Shown piece by piece: positions 38,301-46,002 of a stretch of 64,000 bases of DNA. The notes beneath the pieces were generated by a model. The model was not told where the DNA came from and did no database searches. It worked only from the letters and a program-made list of their open reading frames with translations. Each line of letters opens with the position of its first letter. Position 1 is the stretch's first letter. The stretch is from an uncultured Roseibium sp. (GTDB lineage: Bacteria; Pseudomonadota; Alphaproteobacteria; Rhizobiales; Stappiaceae), in NCBI RefSeq assembly GCF_963675985.1, contig NZ_OY780957.1, forward strand, positions 124,001 through 188,000, in the 5' to 3' direction. A program made the translations under genes and the position numbers.

Positions 38301-41300
38301 GGGAACGGGGCACCGAGTGTTCCTCAAGCTCGGAGACACGCCGCGTTGGATCGACCTCTCGGGTGATTTCGCCAGTGACGAGTTGGTCGAGGCCGCCCTG
38401 CGCTATATGCTCGGCTCCGACATCTCGAGCCTCACCTTGCTGCAGGCATCGCCGCCGCTGGCGCGCGCGGAAAGCGGCTATTGCGGCGAAGGGAGTACCA
38501 GTTGCGAAGAGAGCCTCGTTCTGCTTCCCTCGAGCGACACGGCCGAGGCGGTGGTACTGCCCTTGCCAACAAAAGCCGCACCGCCCGGTGCGCTCGAGAC
38601 GGTCAAAAACCTTTTTGTCCAGGTCGCGACCCAGTCGCCCGAGCAACTGCCCGATGTGGCAGCGCGGGTCGACCCATGGCGCTTGCAAGATAAGCGGCTG
38701 CTGCAATTCACGAAGGACGGTCCGCTTCATGTCGTTGCGGACGACGGTCGCTGGGCCTGTTTGCGCACCGACCACGCTGGCGCTGCATCGCCGCGTGCGC
38801 AGGCTGCGCTGGCCTATTGGCCGGACGTGGACCTCGCGCCTTCAGCATCGCCGCAGTTGTGTAACGCGCCGGGAGTGGTGGTCTGGCAATACGCCCCTGC
38901 GCCGCGCGAAAGCGCTGTTGGCATGCTCTACCGGACAGGGGACGAGACACCTCTGGATCTGGTGGCGCTTAACACCGCAGCGCCGCGCGTCGCGACAGGC
39001 CAGACTGTCCCCGATGCGCTGAAGACGCTTCTGGTTGGGCGCTTGCAAGGCAGCCTCCGGCCCGAGGATGACCTGCGCGCGCTGCCGGACACGGCGCTGC
39101 CCGCGGTCTTGAGCGAGAAGGCCGTCATCCTCGAAGTCATCCGCCCGGACAACCGGCTGGTATGGCTGGCCGGACTGCAGTTGCCGCGCTCGGACAAGCC
39201 GCCGCTTGTCTGTGTTCTGGGTAACATCGAAGCGAGCTTGCCGTCGAACCTGCCGGAAGAGATCAAGAAGCAGGTTCTCAACCTGACGCTGGCCGCGGTC
39301 ACACGGACTGTGGAGGCGTTTGATGAAGACAATGACACTCTCTGTCCCCGCATCCAGCAATTGCGCATTAATGTGGTGGAGGCGGATGGCGCGTGGGACA
39401 TCTGGGAGGAACTGTCCGAGGCGGCGATCGTGCCGCAGGATACGGGCCCAGGTGTTCGGCGTGTGCGGCTTGCGCAGGCCGAGCCGGGCGCGTGGCCCAC
39501 GCTCGCACGGAGCACGCCGGCCCTTACCAAGGCGCACCGGCTTCATGGTACCGATTTGACCCTGCGCTTTGATCGGCGTCTGACGGAGCGTCTGGACGAC
39601 GCAGCCGCGCGCGAAGCCCGCGCTCCGATCAAGTCGGCCGTGGCCGGCCTCTTTCGCGCGGCCGACCTGACGCACGGATCCCGCACTTTGTCCCTGACCT
39701 GCGCGACGGATTGCACGCGTCTCGAAGGCAAGACCTCGGCGGGGGAGTGGATTGCCGTGGTCATCGACCCTGCCGGCGGTCGGGCGAGTGCCATAGGTTT
39801 CACGGATGTTGCATCGGCTCAGTATGCGACCATGCACAACTTTGCGCTTGGCTTGGCCGCGGATCGTCTGGCCGCCTGCAGCAGTCGCTGCTTTGCTTGG
39901 TTCGACCTCGGTGTCGCCGGAGAGGCGGTCATGGCTGCCGAACGCCCTTATGGTACCGTTTTGGGACGGAAAGACCCCGTAGACCTGATCCGTCCTTACG
40001 GCGACCTGCCTGAGGAGTTCGCCCGGCCCTTCAACGAGAGGACGCCGGACGAAATCCGGATCGCACTGCGCGACGCCGTCCTGCAGCGCGCCGCCGAGCG
40101 AATGGTCCCGTTTACCGTACAGCGTCTGACGAACGGCTGGACCGGGCCGGATGCCCCGGCACTGATGAGCTTTCCCGAACCTGGCGCGCCACTGATAGGG
40201 CATCGGGTGGTGTTTCCTAGCGGTGCCGAAGGGCCCCTGTATTGGTCAAGCCGAGCTGTGATCGATACTGATAGCGCAACGCGGATTGTCACGCATCTAA
40301 GCCTTCGCCTCGGTGCTTCCCGCTTGTTGGAAGAGGCAATCTGGATCCCTGGCCCGCCCAGTGACGCGCCGCTTTTCCGTTTGGAAACAGCACCGAGCGC
40401 GACAGGGCTTACCCTCGCAGAGCGGCTCGACGCCAATGCGCGCCCGGATGTGTTCTTCGATCCCGCCTGTACGGTCGCATTGGAACAGCGCGACACCTTC
40501 ATCCAGGGCCTTGCGGCGCTTGCGCCCGAGGCCGCTGTGACCTGTATCCCGGACGCGACCGACAGGCTTGCGATGTTGCAGTCCGGTGTGCCATCGGCGC
40601 TGGCGGTGACGCCCGATGCCTTTGCCGTCCTCGACATCGATACCGATTTCTCCGAGCTCGGTGCCGGTTTCGACGCTCAGGCCGAGGCGGTCCTGCGCCT
40701 TGCCACGCCGGCTTTGGATCAGGCGTTCGAGAGCGTTCAACTCTGGACAGCGGATATCCCGGGGATCGTGTTGGCCACGGCGGACACGGGCTTTGAGACC
40801 GCGGTCTGGCGCGACAGCCCTGGAACGGCTCCGGACCTCGTCGGAGGCTTTCAGGGCTATCGGGTCGCGCGACCGGAACAGCACCGTCTGTTGGCGCAAA
40901 TGACGCCGGTTGCCTCACTGGCCACACGCGGCCGTTTTCTCGACATCGAAGGTTGGGATGCATTGCTCTACGACGAAACGCGGCTGAACGTTCTGCAGGG
41001 AGATCGCATCCGTGTTACGCGGTTCCTTAACCATGGCGATGCGCGGCCTGAGACGCTGGCCGCGGAAATCGCTGCCTATCTGACCGCATCCGACCCTGCA
41101 GCGAACATGATCGCAGAGGCCATTCTGGTGCCCGCCGGGGATGCTTTCCTTGTGATGGAAACCGCTAGCAGAAAGATTGCAGGCGCGTGGGTCAAGCCCG
41201 CGATGGGCGCGCCGGTGGGCCTTACCGCGCCATCGACCTGGCCGCAAGATCTGGCAGCCGGTCTTGCGGCGGATCTGGCCGTTTTTCTGAGACCAAACCT

Positions 41301-42918
41301 GTCGGCAGGGCATAGCCTCGCAGGCCTATTTGCGGAAGGTAATACCCTTGTCGCTTGCGGGCGTGCGACGGCGGTAAGTCCCGGGGTCGACGAGGGCTTG
41401 ATCCTTAAGACCGCAGATAGTGGTGAGAACCGAGTGCGCGCAGCGCACACCGACTTGGCGATGAGGTTTCATGCGCCATCCTGCGGAATTGTACGCCGGC
41501 ACCTGGCGTTTGTGGTGTCGACGCCCGAACAGATCACGGATGTCGCGCAGATGGATCTTCTGCCCCGGACCAACAGTCAGCACCCAGACGTGGTGATCGC
41601 GACACCAATCCCGCCCGAGACCGTTGCTCAACTCTGGGTCGGGCAAGGCACGCTGGACAAGCGCTGCCTCGGCACCTTCGCTTCCGAGGCCAGGGAGCTA
41701 CTGCGGCTTTTGGCGAAGCGTCTTTGGGAAGCGGGCGCGTCTTGTGATTGGTATAAGGCGCCGGCGGAAGGCACGGTGGCGCTGCTGGCCATCAATGGGC
41801 AGGTAACCGTGCTCGATAGCCGCAACGGCATCATACGCGATATCGGGCTCGAAACAACTTCTGCAGCAGACCACGATATGCTGTTGACTTGGTTCCTGAG
41901 CGTGGACGTGACGGCTTGCAGCAACCAGCCTCTGGTGCACACGGTCTTGTCTGACGGAGCGCAGTTTCTTGACGATCCTTGCGGGGTCATTGCCACAGCG
42001 CCTGTCGGCGCAACAGCCTTCGCTGCACTGATGAAACGGTTGTCCCGCGCGGAGGCCACGCCGCTCTCGCGTACCGATTTTGACCTGTTGAATGGTCGGT
42101 TGATGCCGAAGGGAGCCGATGCGCCGTTCCGATTCGACGTCTTGGCGCAGGACGACAGCAGACTGCTGGCGGTTACCGGCGCTGGGTCAGGCATGGAACA
42201 AGACTGGATCATCCTGTCTGACCGGGGCTGTCTGCTGGTCTCGCTCGAAACACTGGGCCGGGCCAAGTTAGACGATCTCAGCGGGCGTTTGCTGCCTGAC
42301 GGATCGCCGCGCCACTTGTTACTGCGCGCAGTGAACCTCAAGGAACAAACGCCAATCTGGCTCTTGGCGCAAACAGACGATCGCGCCTGCGAGGCAACAG
42401 GACGCACAAACCTAGACGACGTGCCACCGGTGACGCAGCTGGCAGGCGCTTGGACCTTCGAGGTGCGTGCCATGCCTGGGACGCCGTGGTATCCGCTCCA
42501 GTTGCAAGACGACCCCGACGCCGTGTTGGCGAGGGCGCCAGAGGATGCTGTCATCTCCGAATACATAGCAGCGCAGTTGCGTGCCGATGTGACGGTGACA
42601 CATCTATGGCTGCGCCCCGAAGGTCAAGACGCATTGTTCGTGGTGGGCTGGGACGCTGCTGCAAACCCGACCCTCTGCGTGCACCTTCTAAACGCGCAAC
42701 GTGGCGGCTATGTGACCACGAAAGCCACCATAGATATGCGACTTGCCGGTGCCCACAGAGAGGGACTGGGCCTCAAAGCGCTCATCGACCGGTTAGAAGC
42801 GCAGGCATCGGATACGGATTTTGCCCCGCGCTGGTATGAACCTTTCGTCGCGGATCCGCGCGCTCTCGCGCTGCGCGATCACACCCCGGGCGCTGCTTGC
42901 GTTCCGGAGTCATCTTGA
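29365..42918 (+). CDS. Giant exported protein of about 4,517 residues
   Basis: A single uninterrupted frame of 13.5 kb. The TTG at 29365 has AAGGAG seven bases upstream and gives a signal peptide MSWSDRLRAALSAAVLYCFG ending in APA|QD. Residues about 30-800 are Ala/Glu-rich and helical. About 800-2,045 are beta-rich with alternating hydrophobic strands and paired Cys. A Gly/Asp-rich acidic linker lies at about 2,049-2,087 and a Pro/Glu linker (EPEPRPTPPWPQPEPGPQPE) at about 2,375-2,413. A PPC-like domain (DPYLCLYSMDGTGLAGDDDD) is near 2,718-2,812. The rest, to the soluble C-terminus, is repeated beta/alpha modules with many CxxC-type pairs. No transmembrane anchor, RTX repeat or sorting signal is seen. 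It is translated together with the channel genes and should act in the periplasm or beyond. Function unknown. Confidence 0.85.
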   Translation: MSWSDRLRAALSAAVLYCFGVSQAPAQDAVEAEIEALRAAAHKMAVAFASDAVEPVGKVSLDLMFVFQELTALQKNAALVGEVCTPPDADITLRTLSEPDCLAALMSMERQVWRLAAELAADAHLIASKRLADTLPLPPIPEADWTEAREAEVAEWWARAAPTALEAVSRVGREWIKQRGDEEEIADRALRRLARALRQIEQEPAVAQLRNAVNSAPEFASLAAPLRLIVDPDQALEDRAEAAVRFAAAYAGLQADALKQVFSAPIDANTCPETLPKELRDARWYREELCTAAFDRLKAVSDALDEPRGAASGAYAALEAEIEARAAEVDAFTAALTEAFDERILTIRLLVAKAEALPRAGGNCTDVARAMDEPEEAITGPLSEGRLRRAAERLAGVMTACAEQSLTDQLTLMCRRTQSVLAGPIERFDTRIRAVPSALPSPFDNDLQAPWEALVSAAGRDGLAGICEGTVSLDPATLKRKAEALEDPAAAALERLQRAAVQSLQDKALASLEGVLDRVKVPVDVTADVETGLTALCDMVAPLSPVPEGSVRRAVSQAVLNDLGLVDNGAPVAEVALMCTELRKGTGVWTGAAFSDAFNAVLQDSLEETQAAAVVARLDEAMDRLQQSGDRLAQRAATAAVILEGSAVLDRVVSMQADSGCGPEAETDESPALNTGLDMGLLSKKVERRLGVEDGRWTIHLGAELNLAVCGLRSNDPKALHQVVSVVEASTQFSEAFDVDTATDPVAVADQLRAAMRRAVEEAEITVDEALLNAQLRRIAAAAGLDLDALARLRLGPLSGSGFDKQYGLLLRVALPEPVNQSFCLSVPTDPARVSPDCPSFEDAESVVAAMAEAIARQAFDALAATVGAELQRFLADSKGLAAIEDLLQDTAEITVVRAPSRTSGEILSWVRLTVPESAIADLTTIHGLAPLTGAFVLQTTLDGDRLDQMIVERPTVNGVALVRRALSLLPSDSDLLVLKEIGAPDPLKRDDLPQALQDVASARDRTQCAGAYVVSVAFGRQAPVQGPLGFVCVQPSGDDPWLVLGPDVELKSPDGDWRIRVRAVESDASDDGGIYDLNARVSSRTPLFAEVDNDRALLRIDLPRGVVSLPSDVDENAKLYLDIENALSAQLPRGVRVHGLQFASEGLDISIDPSGAIDEAWRSLSDMLSEEAAVWQAWAEDVGETLQEASEAYCEHVVPLQRLGQTLADGVLAPVPEVCTVREPDEGRIHLRDQQLTWSCSGNSIAPGREVDYCDLELPDDIGLCGDSVDIRFDWRGTERPDKPEVRSADLDECIEDTIDNLLPRDQLGYDRIEVSLGFDGACSDLNRLSDCAITGAFTLDLSDLADQLTEMGSDTLGRIYEAEACGLDAPQLDVTAMVSLDGTLRFGAGASGLDALETRFQRCADALAAGAAEAALSEVMNEVDLSDLYQGIADAGSSVLVGATNTLGATLDGEASCTLKSTEKDTQKCDAYSGEDVQTGRVTGAIVTAPYEILGEDLKITADLSWSTTALSVRTLDPGALEEWTESQAKGLFNPTDARLSLTCPQTQEGDCLNELARHLGDSISGKYLQSKDGATLIQTDKRFELTLPYDLVIDELGLRSSVDLRCIIDLDDFPNVAAPDCGAQGLSPEALVMDAVARILAEGPLEVGQTLDFGLIAFEIKQAPDYKPSLGRIEMTAEASFTGLGIDETVDAKITLDRNLTPDIDADYNTLTSNITEQLTSGINDLLGDFGVKITNLTLDPLDGSMPEALLIDSEANIAGLFSITAPQVRLSEAGLEIQGPNRFGISFGEGITIPVPPLAICPNGGAIEDTELTIKAAVTVAECSASYLLNYRGSMTMDIERPLKVTTKGALTLLSIIPLGSNEGVIDLGKPFIQHEAEIGGAVSDILSMRGQFTIDGPQKIVTADSSVKVFTVPVGDGRFLLDLDQGILDTATEFNIAAFLRGNGAVRTGKGFSRPEAAAGTRMSIAGFDAFSADLKARANLARARLSVLGLRLTVAFPGLQALDPSRIADMLKNLLTPNFEDLDKALEALFSGNVTINPFAGFGSGGDGMGDDGDGDAGDSTSDGKAQDPGDGLGDGTDPPLADAGAPEAIPPGGTPGLLGDKVAALWFEPLGGDPARVQIGKGTKGTPEYEKLTVARIAPGHFNAEGQPMGKTLSTLTGGYSQMQTGTVEALDGYGGCTTGPGNLVYLYTGETVDRRGYYELCRVSIGADNRPVTDLTILSKDERSLLVAFHTALIGEMATRPEVPDGDYDRLLLRGRIVQNVQGTLSGTIGFQRVGELLVVMRGAFEDNTACGEPPAPSGEEAKTKSFWLTGMRQGDLDDPQVVFEAVQALWNCEDGTLGRIDPTNETLATTESLSKKAADGYQIVSPMEPPKDPEPEPRPTPPWPQPEPGPQPEPQPEPEPVPGPEPCSSDCGSIPVRIGELDDGCGIWLFDQLSGRYPRGGLGGDICEPAAETRIVGSSLGQYTHFYVPVDETRAHLLLSLTNGYHQTDTPLSFVGGAAATPARAKQVSDFLDVYARSSAPGGFKAVRVLSDLPSREALEAPLPDVGGRLWVVRQDDRVWSVKQTGEALPEDKALALLTVLTEDVLAAEVTTPDRLILVRPEALWVYRWADGAWEGIAQIADDPRREQVPSARAVAKELYDVIGPVPDAPHRVQIVPYESRIEAWAYAIEDGNDEPGRLMVRRAVFPRNEIVEQRAGALTETRTSIDLPSNGALTRWLDVTILAGTEQFTIDLEPLDEGDKDPYLCLYSMDGTGLAGDDDDGPDLYSRMTWRPKRGETRYVLQVTEYGNGAVPPVRAVLSLNTAYEASGRPTRCESPDVAERIDYFGPSYQEVQINGLSLILQDRRRLLAVAKEALEAPSTGTLVAFAADNDTNQRLTARAPVYLAQPDGADLLFRRFVPQAGDVDAIAPFARITNAMPPSHAWSALAQELDRDTADITQIAGRSVALIELSAGGAAVSEAWQTSLPRHAGTGHRVFLKLGDTPRWIDLSGDFASDELVEAALRYMLGSDISSLTLLQASPPLARAESGYCGEGSTSCEESLVLLPSSDTAEAVVLPLPTKAAPPGALETVKNLFVQVATQSPEQLPDVAARVDPWRLQDKRLLQFTKDGPLHVVADDGRWACLRTDHAGAASPRAQAALAYWPDVDLAPSASPQLCNAPGVVVWQYAPAPRESAVGMLYRTGDETPLDLVALNTAAPRVATGQTVPDALKTLLVGRLQGSLRPEDDLRALPDTALPAVLSEKAVILEVIRPDNRLVWLAGLQLPRSDKPPLVCVLGNIEASLPSNLPEEIKKQVLNLTLAAVTRTVEAFDEDNDTLCPRIQQLRINVVEADGAWDIWEELSEAAIVPQDTGPGVRRVRLAQAEPGAWPTLARSTPALTKAHRLHGTDLTLRFDRRLTERLDDAAAREARAPIKSAVAGLFRAADLTHGSRTLSLTCATDCTRLEGKTSAGEWIAVVIDPAGGRASAIGFTDVASAQYATMHNFALGLAADRLAACSSRCFAWFDLGVAGEAVMAAERPYGTVLGRKDPVDLIRPYGDLPEEFARPFNERTPDEIRIALRDAVLQRAAERMVPFTVQRLTNGWTGPDAPALMSFPEPGAPLIGHRVVFPSGAEGPLYWSSRAVIDTDSATRIVTHLSLRLGASRLLEEAIWIPGPPSDAPLFRLETAPSATGLTLAERLDANARPDVFFDPACTVALEQRDTFIQGLAALAPEAAVTCIPDATDRLAMLQSGVPSALAVTPDAFAVLDIDTDFSELGAGFDAQAEAVLRLATPALDQAFESVQLWTADIPGIVLATADTGFETAVWRDSPGTAPDLVGGFQGYRVARPEQHRLLAQMTPVASLATRGRFLDIEGWDALLYDETRLNVLQGDRIRVTRFLNHGDARPETLAAEIAAYLTASDPAANMIAEAILVPAGDAFLVMETASRKIAGAWVKPAMGAPVGLTAPSTWPQDLAAGLAADLAVFLRPNLSAGHSLAGLFAEGNTLVACGRATAVSPGVDEGLILKTADSGENRVRAAHTDLAMRFHAPSCGIVRRHLAFVVSTPEQITDVAQMDLLPRTNSQHPDVVIATPIPPETVAQLWVGQGTLDKRCLGTFASEARELLRLLAKRLWEAGASCDWYKAPAEGTVALLAINGQVTVLDSRNGIIRDIGLETTSAADHDMLLTWFLSVDVTACSNQPLVHTVLSDGAQFLDDPCGVIATAPVGATAFAALMKRLSRAEATPLSRTDFDLLNGRLMPKGADAPFRFDVLAQDDSRLLAVTGAGSGMEQDWIILSDRGCLLVSLETLGRAKLDDLSGRLLPDGSPRHLLLRAVNLKEQTPIWLLAQTDDRACEATGRTNLDDVPPVTQLAGAWTFEVRAMPGTPWYPLQLQDDPDAVLARAPEDAVISEYIAAQLRADVTVTHLWLRPEGQDALFVVGWDAAANPTLCVHLLNAQRGGYVTTKATIDMRLAGAHREGLGLKALIDRLEAQASDTDFAPRWYEPFVADPRALALRDHTPGAACVPESS

Positions 42919-43794
42919 GAAGACCGCCTCTGTAATTTGCTGACCTATGAACAAACGCCTCAAGCGCCGCCGTGGATCAGGTCCGTACCGATCATAGCGG
43001 TTGGCGGCTGAAGTGAAGCGTCGAGGCTCAAATCCTCATGATGTTTCGCAACCCAAAGGGATTTGCATTAGCCGATCTTCGCTCCCCGGAACGAGGTGTG
43101 GTTGGCGGTGAAGTAGCCGTCCGCGGCGCGGAAGTTGCCTTGCAACTCGATGGTGTCGCCGGTGGTAAGCGCGACCATCGAGTGGAGCCATAGCGCGGAA
43201 GCCTCAGAAATATGCGCGCCTCTGATCTCTCCGAAGAAGCTGCGGATCTCCGTCGCGCCGAAAAGGTGGGTGCCGTCGACCGAAACTGCCAGCCGGAAGC
43301 GGTAGGAACCGAAGAGGCCGACCTGCATCTGGGCAACGTCATCTGTTCGCGAGATCAAGCAACGACTTGCGAGACGCTTTCGCCAAGTAGCGCGACGCAG
43401 CGCGATGGAAACACGAACACGAACTGCACACAACACCGCGCAAGCCATTGATATTCAGTCTAAATCGTCACCGTTTGTCCCAGGGTAAACATTCCAAACT
43501 CTTTGAACGGCAGCTTCGGCCCCCCTTTCCGGAAAGTTTGCTTATGGTGACCACTTGCAGGATAGCTGCCGCTGACGTCATTGAAATCGTATTGGCCGCT
43601 CCCCCCAATTTCCATCGATATCCGGCCGAGGGATCAATTGCTCGCTTTGTAGCGACTTGCCATTCTCTCAATGCGCGTGGAGGAGACTGATGACTATCGC
43701 GAAGGAGGATGATAGCTAGGTTGCAACGAAATCGAACACACAGGTTCAAAGCGCCTCATTGCGCGGACCCTTCAACCTCGGTATTTCGCAAGTC
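42919..43794. other. Intergenic region with a gene remnant
   Basis: Most of this 876-base stretch holds nothing recognisable. The exception is a minus-strand open frame that ends at 43068 and is listed separately. A plus-strand frame at 43448-43690 has no ribosome site or known motif. The promoter of the following TIR gene should be near 43700-43780. Confidence 0.4.
43068..43328 (-). pseudogene. Possible fragment of a phage-tail or C1q-like protein
   Basis: An 86-codon piece beginning MQVGLFGSYRFRLAVSVDGT and ending LQGNFRAADGYFTANHTSFRG plus four residues. The alternation of short strands, with 'TGDTIELQGNF' and a terminal 'TSFRG', resembles the last strands of C1q/TNF-like head domains found in phage and structural proteins. 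The frame is open upstream to 43448 but without a ribosome site. It is either a remnant or a small gene of unknown role. Low confidence. Confidence 0.3.
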
Positions 43795-45771
43795 ATGACC
43801 GACCACATCGACATCTTGCTCTATTTGGCGCTGAGTGAAGAAGCAGACTCCGTTTTAGGAGTGCTTGGCGACGGGTTCAAGCCGGAGGAATTCAGCTCTC
43901 TGGCGCTGATCGGATTCTTTGGAACTCTACGGTCGTCGTCGCTGCACCGCGACTTCAGAGTTGCCGTAGTGCCCGCCGGCAAAATGGGCAATACTCGAGC
44001 GGCCAATGTAGTGTCGGCGCTTATCGGAATTCTGAAGCCCGCCGACGTGGTCGTCATTGGAATTGCTGGCTCGCTTTCTAATGACATGGAGCCCGGAGAC
44101 GTCTTCATCCCAGACAGTGTAAATGAGTATCTCGCGAACGCTGCCGCTGTGGGCGAGCAAGGGCCTTGGAAGTTTGTAACCTCAGGCAACAACTTTTTAA
44201 CCTCAGTGCGCTTGCTGAACCGCTTCCAGTTCTTTGCGCATTCTTACAAGATGGCGCATCAATCCTGGCAGGCCGACACGCGCGCGTTACGGGAGGCAAT
44301 CATCCCGGCAACTACAGAAGTGGCAATGAAAACGGCGGGCTTGGAAAGCCGAGGGGCCTGTAAACTCTTCGCAGGAGATGACCGCAAGCTTGCGAGCGGT
44401 CCAGCCGTTGGAAAGGGCACCGCTTTCATTGAGTGGATCATGCGTGAGGTCGATCGGAAGGCGTCGGCGATCGAGATGGAGTCAGCGGGAGTATACGACG
44501 CTGCAATCCTCCGAACGCCAGCACCTCGGACCGTATCCATCCGCGGCATCTCGGACTATGCCGATGAACGCAAGGAAAAGATAGAGAAAACCGCCAAGGG
44601 TAAATTTCGCGATCTGTCCGCCAAGAATGCAGTTGCATTGTTCATACGCGCCGTGGAAGCCGGGGTCTTTGGCCCAGATGATGCGTCGGCTTCCAACCGT
44701 GTTGACCCCAGAACATCGGACAATCTCGTCTCTAAGGCAAAGTCTATCTTCGTTATCGGTGGCATCACTGGGGAGACGGCGGACGTCGATGCAGAAACGC
44801 CGCGTCTCAACCACGCGTGCCTGAAGCTTGGCGCAGCCCTTGCCCATGCAGGAGCCCAGCTTCTCATCTGCAGCCCATTTCCAGATTCGGCTGACTATTA
44901 CACGGCCATGGGTTACGCGGATGCAAAGGCTGGCGGCGAGATCCATTTTCACAGCCCTATCCACGCAAAGGTCGAGGAGAAGCGCAACCTATTGCGCCAA
45001 TCGCTCGGTCAGCCGAACTTAACCATCCAAGATTGGAATTATCCGGGGCCAGAGGGCGACAACGGAGACTCCTGGTATCAAGCTTGGTTGCTCGCGCAAC
45101 TCCAAGCGCTCGACAAAGCGGACGTTGTGGTGGCGCTCGGGGGAAAGGTCTCAAAGACCGCCAACACTCTCCTTCACTTGGCTGAAGCCAAGGGGATCCC
45201 TATAGTGCCGTTCGCCTTCCTTGGAGGCGCGGCGCAGCGATCCTACCTGCGGCGCAATTGGGTGCGTCTAAATCCAGATTTCGATCCGTCTATCCTCGAG
45301 TCAGACAGAGGGATTGAGCAGACCGTATCGGTCATCAATCGTCTGCTTCTCGACCGGGTCAAGCGGTCGATGGCCGGAGGCGTCCCGCCGAAAACCGTCT
45401 TCGTCAGCGTCGCCCGGCCAGATGCAGCTATGGGCGCTGCGTTGAAAAATTTGCTACAGAGTAAGGGCTTGGAGGCGCTCATGGGCGACAACATCCTCGA
45501 GTCTGGTCAAATGGTGCCCGCAGCGATCGAACAGGGAATTAGAAGCAGCGATGTGATGGCGGTCCTATGGAGCCGTGCTTATGCACAAAGCGTCTGGTGC
45601 TACGACGAGCTTAGTCTGGCGCTTAGCCTAGAAGCGCTTGGAATCATGAAGATTTGGCTCTTCAATCTGGACGACTCTCCCATCGTCCCGACGAGAGCAC
45701 GGAAGCTGGCCGCTGTATCGATACGTACTTCTGAGAACCTTCGGGCTGCGGTGGCGGAGCTCCTGCGTTGA
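43795..45771 (+). CDS. Nucleoside phosphorylase-SLOG-TIR fusion, likely anti-phage effector
   Basis: A 658-residue soluble protein with three domains. (1) A nucleoside phosphorylase/MTAN-like domain, about 3-290, with the active-site EME (227-229, AIEMESAGVYDAA) and Asp254 (RGISDYAD). (2) A SLOG-type Rossmann domain, about 318-500, with FVIGGITGE and DVVVALGGKVSKTANTL. (3) A TIR domain, about 532-640, with KTVFVSVARPD and the putative catalytic Glu605 in WCYDELSLAL. TIR and SLOG domains bind or cleave NAD-type nucleotides, and both occur in Thoeris and CBASS-like defence. The PNP domain could sense or process a nucleotide signal. The ATG at 43795 is preferred over a TTG at 43759. It is a single gene next to an IS element and mobile DNA. 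The defence role is inferred. Confidence 0.8.
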   Translation: MTDHIDILLYLALSEEADSVLGVLGDGFKPEEFSSLALIGFFGTLRSSSLHRDFRVAVVPAGKMGNTRAANVVSALIGILKPADVVVIGIAGSLSNDMEPGDVFIPDSVNEYLANAAAVGEQGPWKFVTSGNNFLTSVRLLNRFQFFAHSYKMAHQSWQADTRALREAIIPATTEVAMKTAGLESRGACKLFAGDDRKLASGPAVGKGTAFIEWIMREVDRKASAIEMESAGVYDAAILRTPAPRTVSIRGISDYADERKEKIEKTAKGKFRDLSAKNAVALFIRAVEAGVFGPDDASASNRVDPRTSDNLVSKAKSIFVIGGITGETADVDAETPRLNHACLKLGAALAHAGAQLLICSPFPDSADYYTAMGYADAKAGGEIHFHSPIHAKVEEKRNLLRQSLGQPNLTIQDWNYPGPEGDNGDSWYQAWLLAQLQALDKADVVVALGGKVSKTANTLLHLAEAKGIPIVPFAFLGGAAQRSYLRRNWVRLNPDFDPSILESDRGIEQTVSVINRLLLDRVKRSMAGGVPPKTVFVSVARPDAAMGAALKNLLQSKGLEALMGDNILESGQMVPAAIEQGIRSSDVMAVLWSRAYAQSVWCYDELSLALSLEALGIMKIWLFNLDDSPIVPTRARKLAAVSIRTSENLRAAVAELLR

Positions 45772-46002
45772 TAGCGCGCACTCTCATGCGAGCCTTTTGG
45801 ACATGCCGTGAATGTCTCCTACTGGCAAAGCTCCGTGCACCCTGCCCTCCAAGTAAGGCAAGAATGTCCCATTGTCTGTCTTTCCTCCTATGCTGTAGTT
45901 TGATGATGACCGGAATCAGGAAGTCGATTTGAGCTGGTGAATGACGGTGACGTGCTCCCCGTCTTTGGATCGCCCCGGGCCGGAATTTCCGGGGTGTTTG
46001 GC

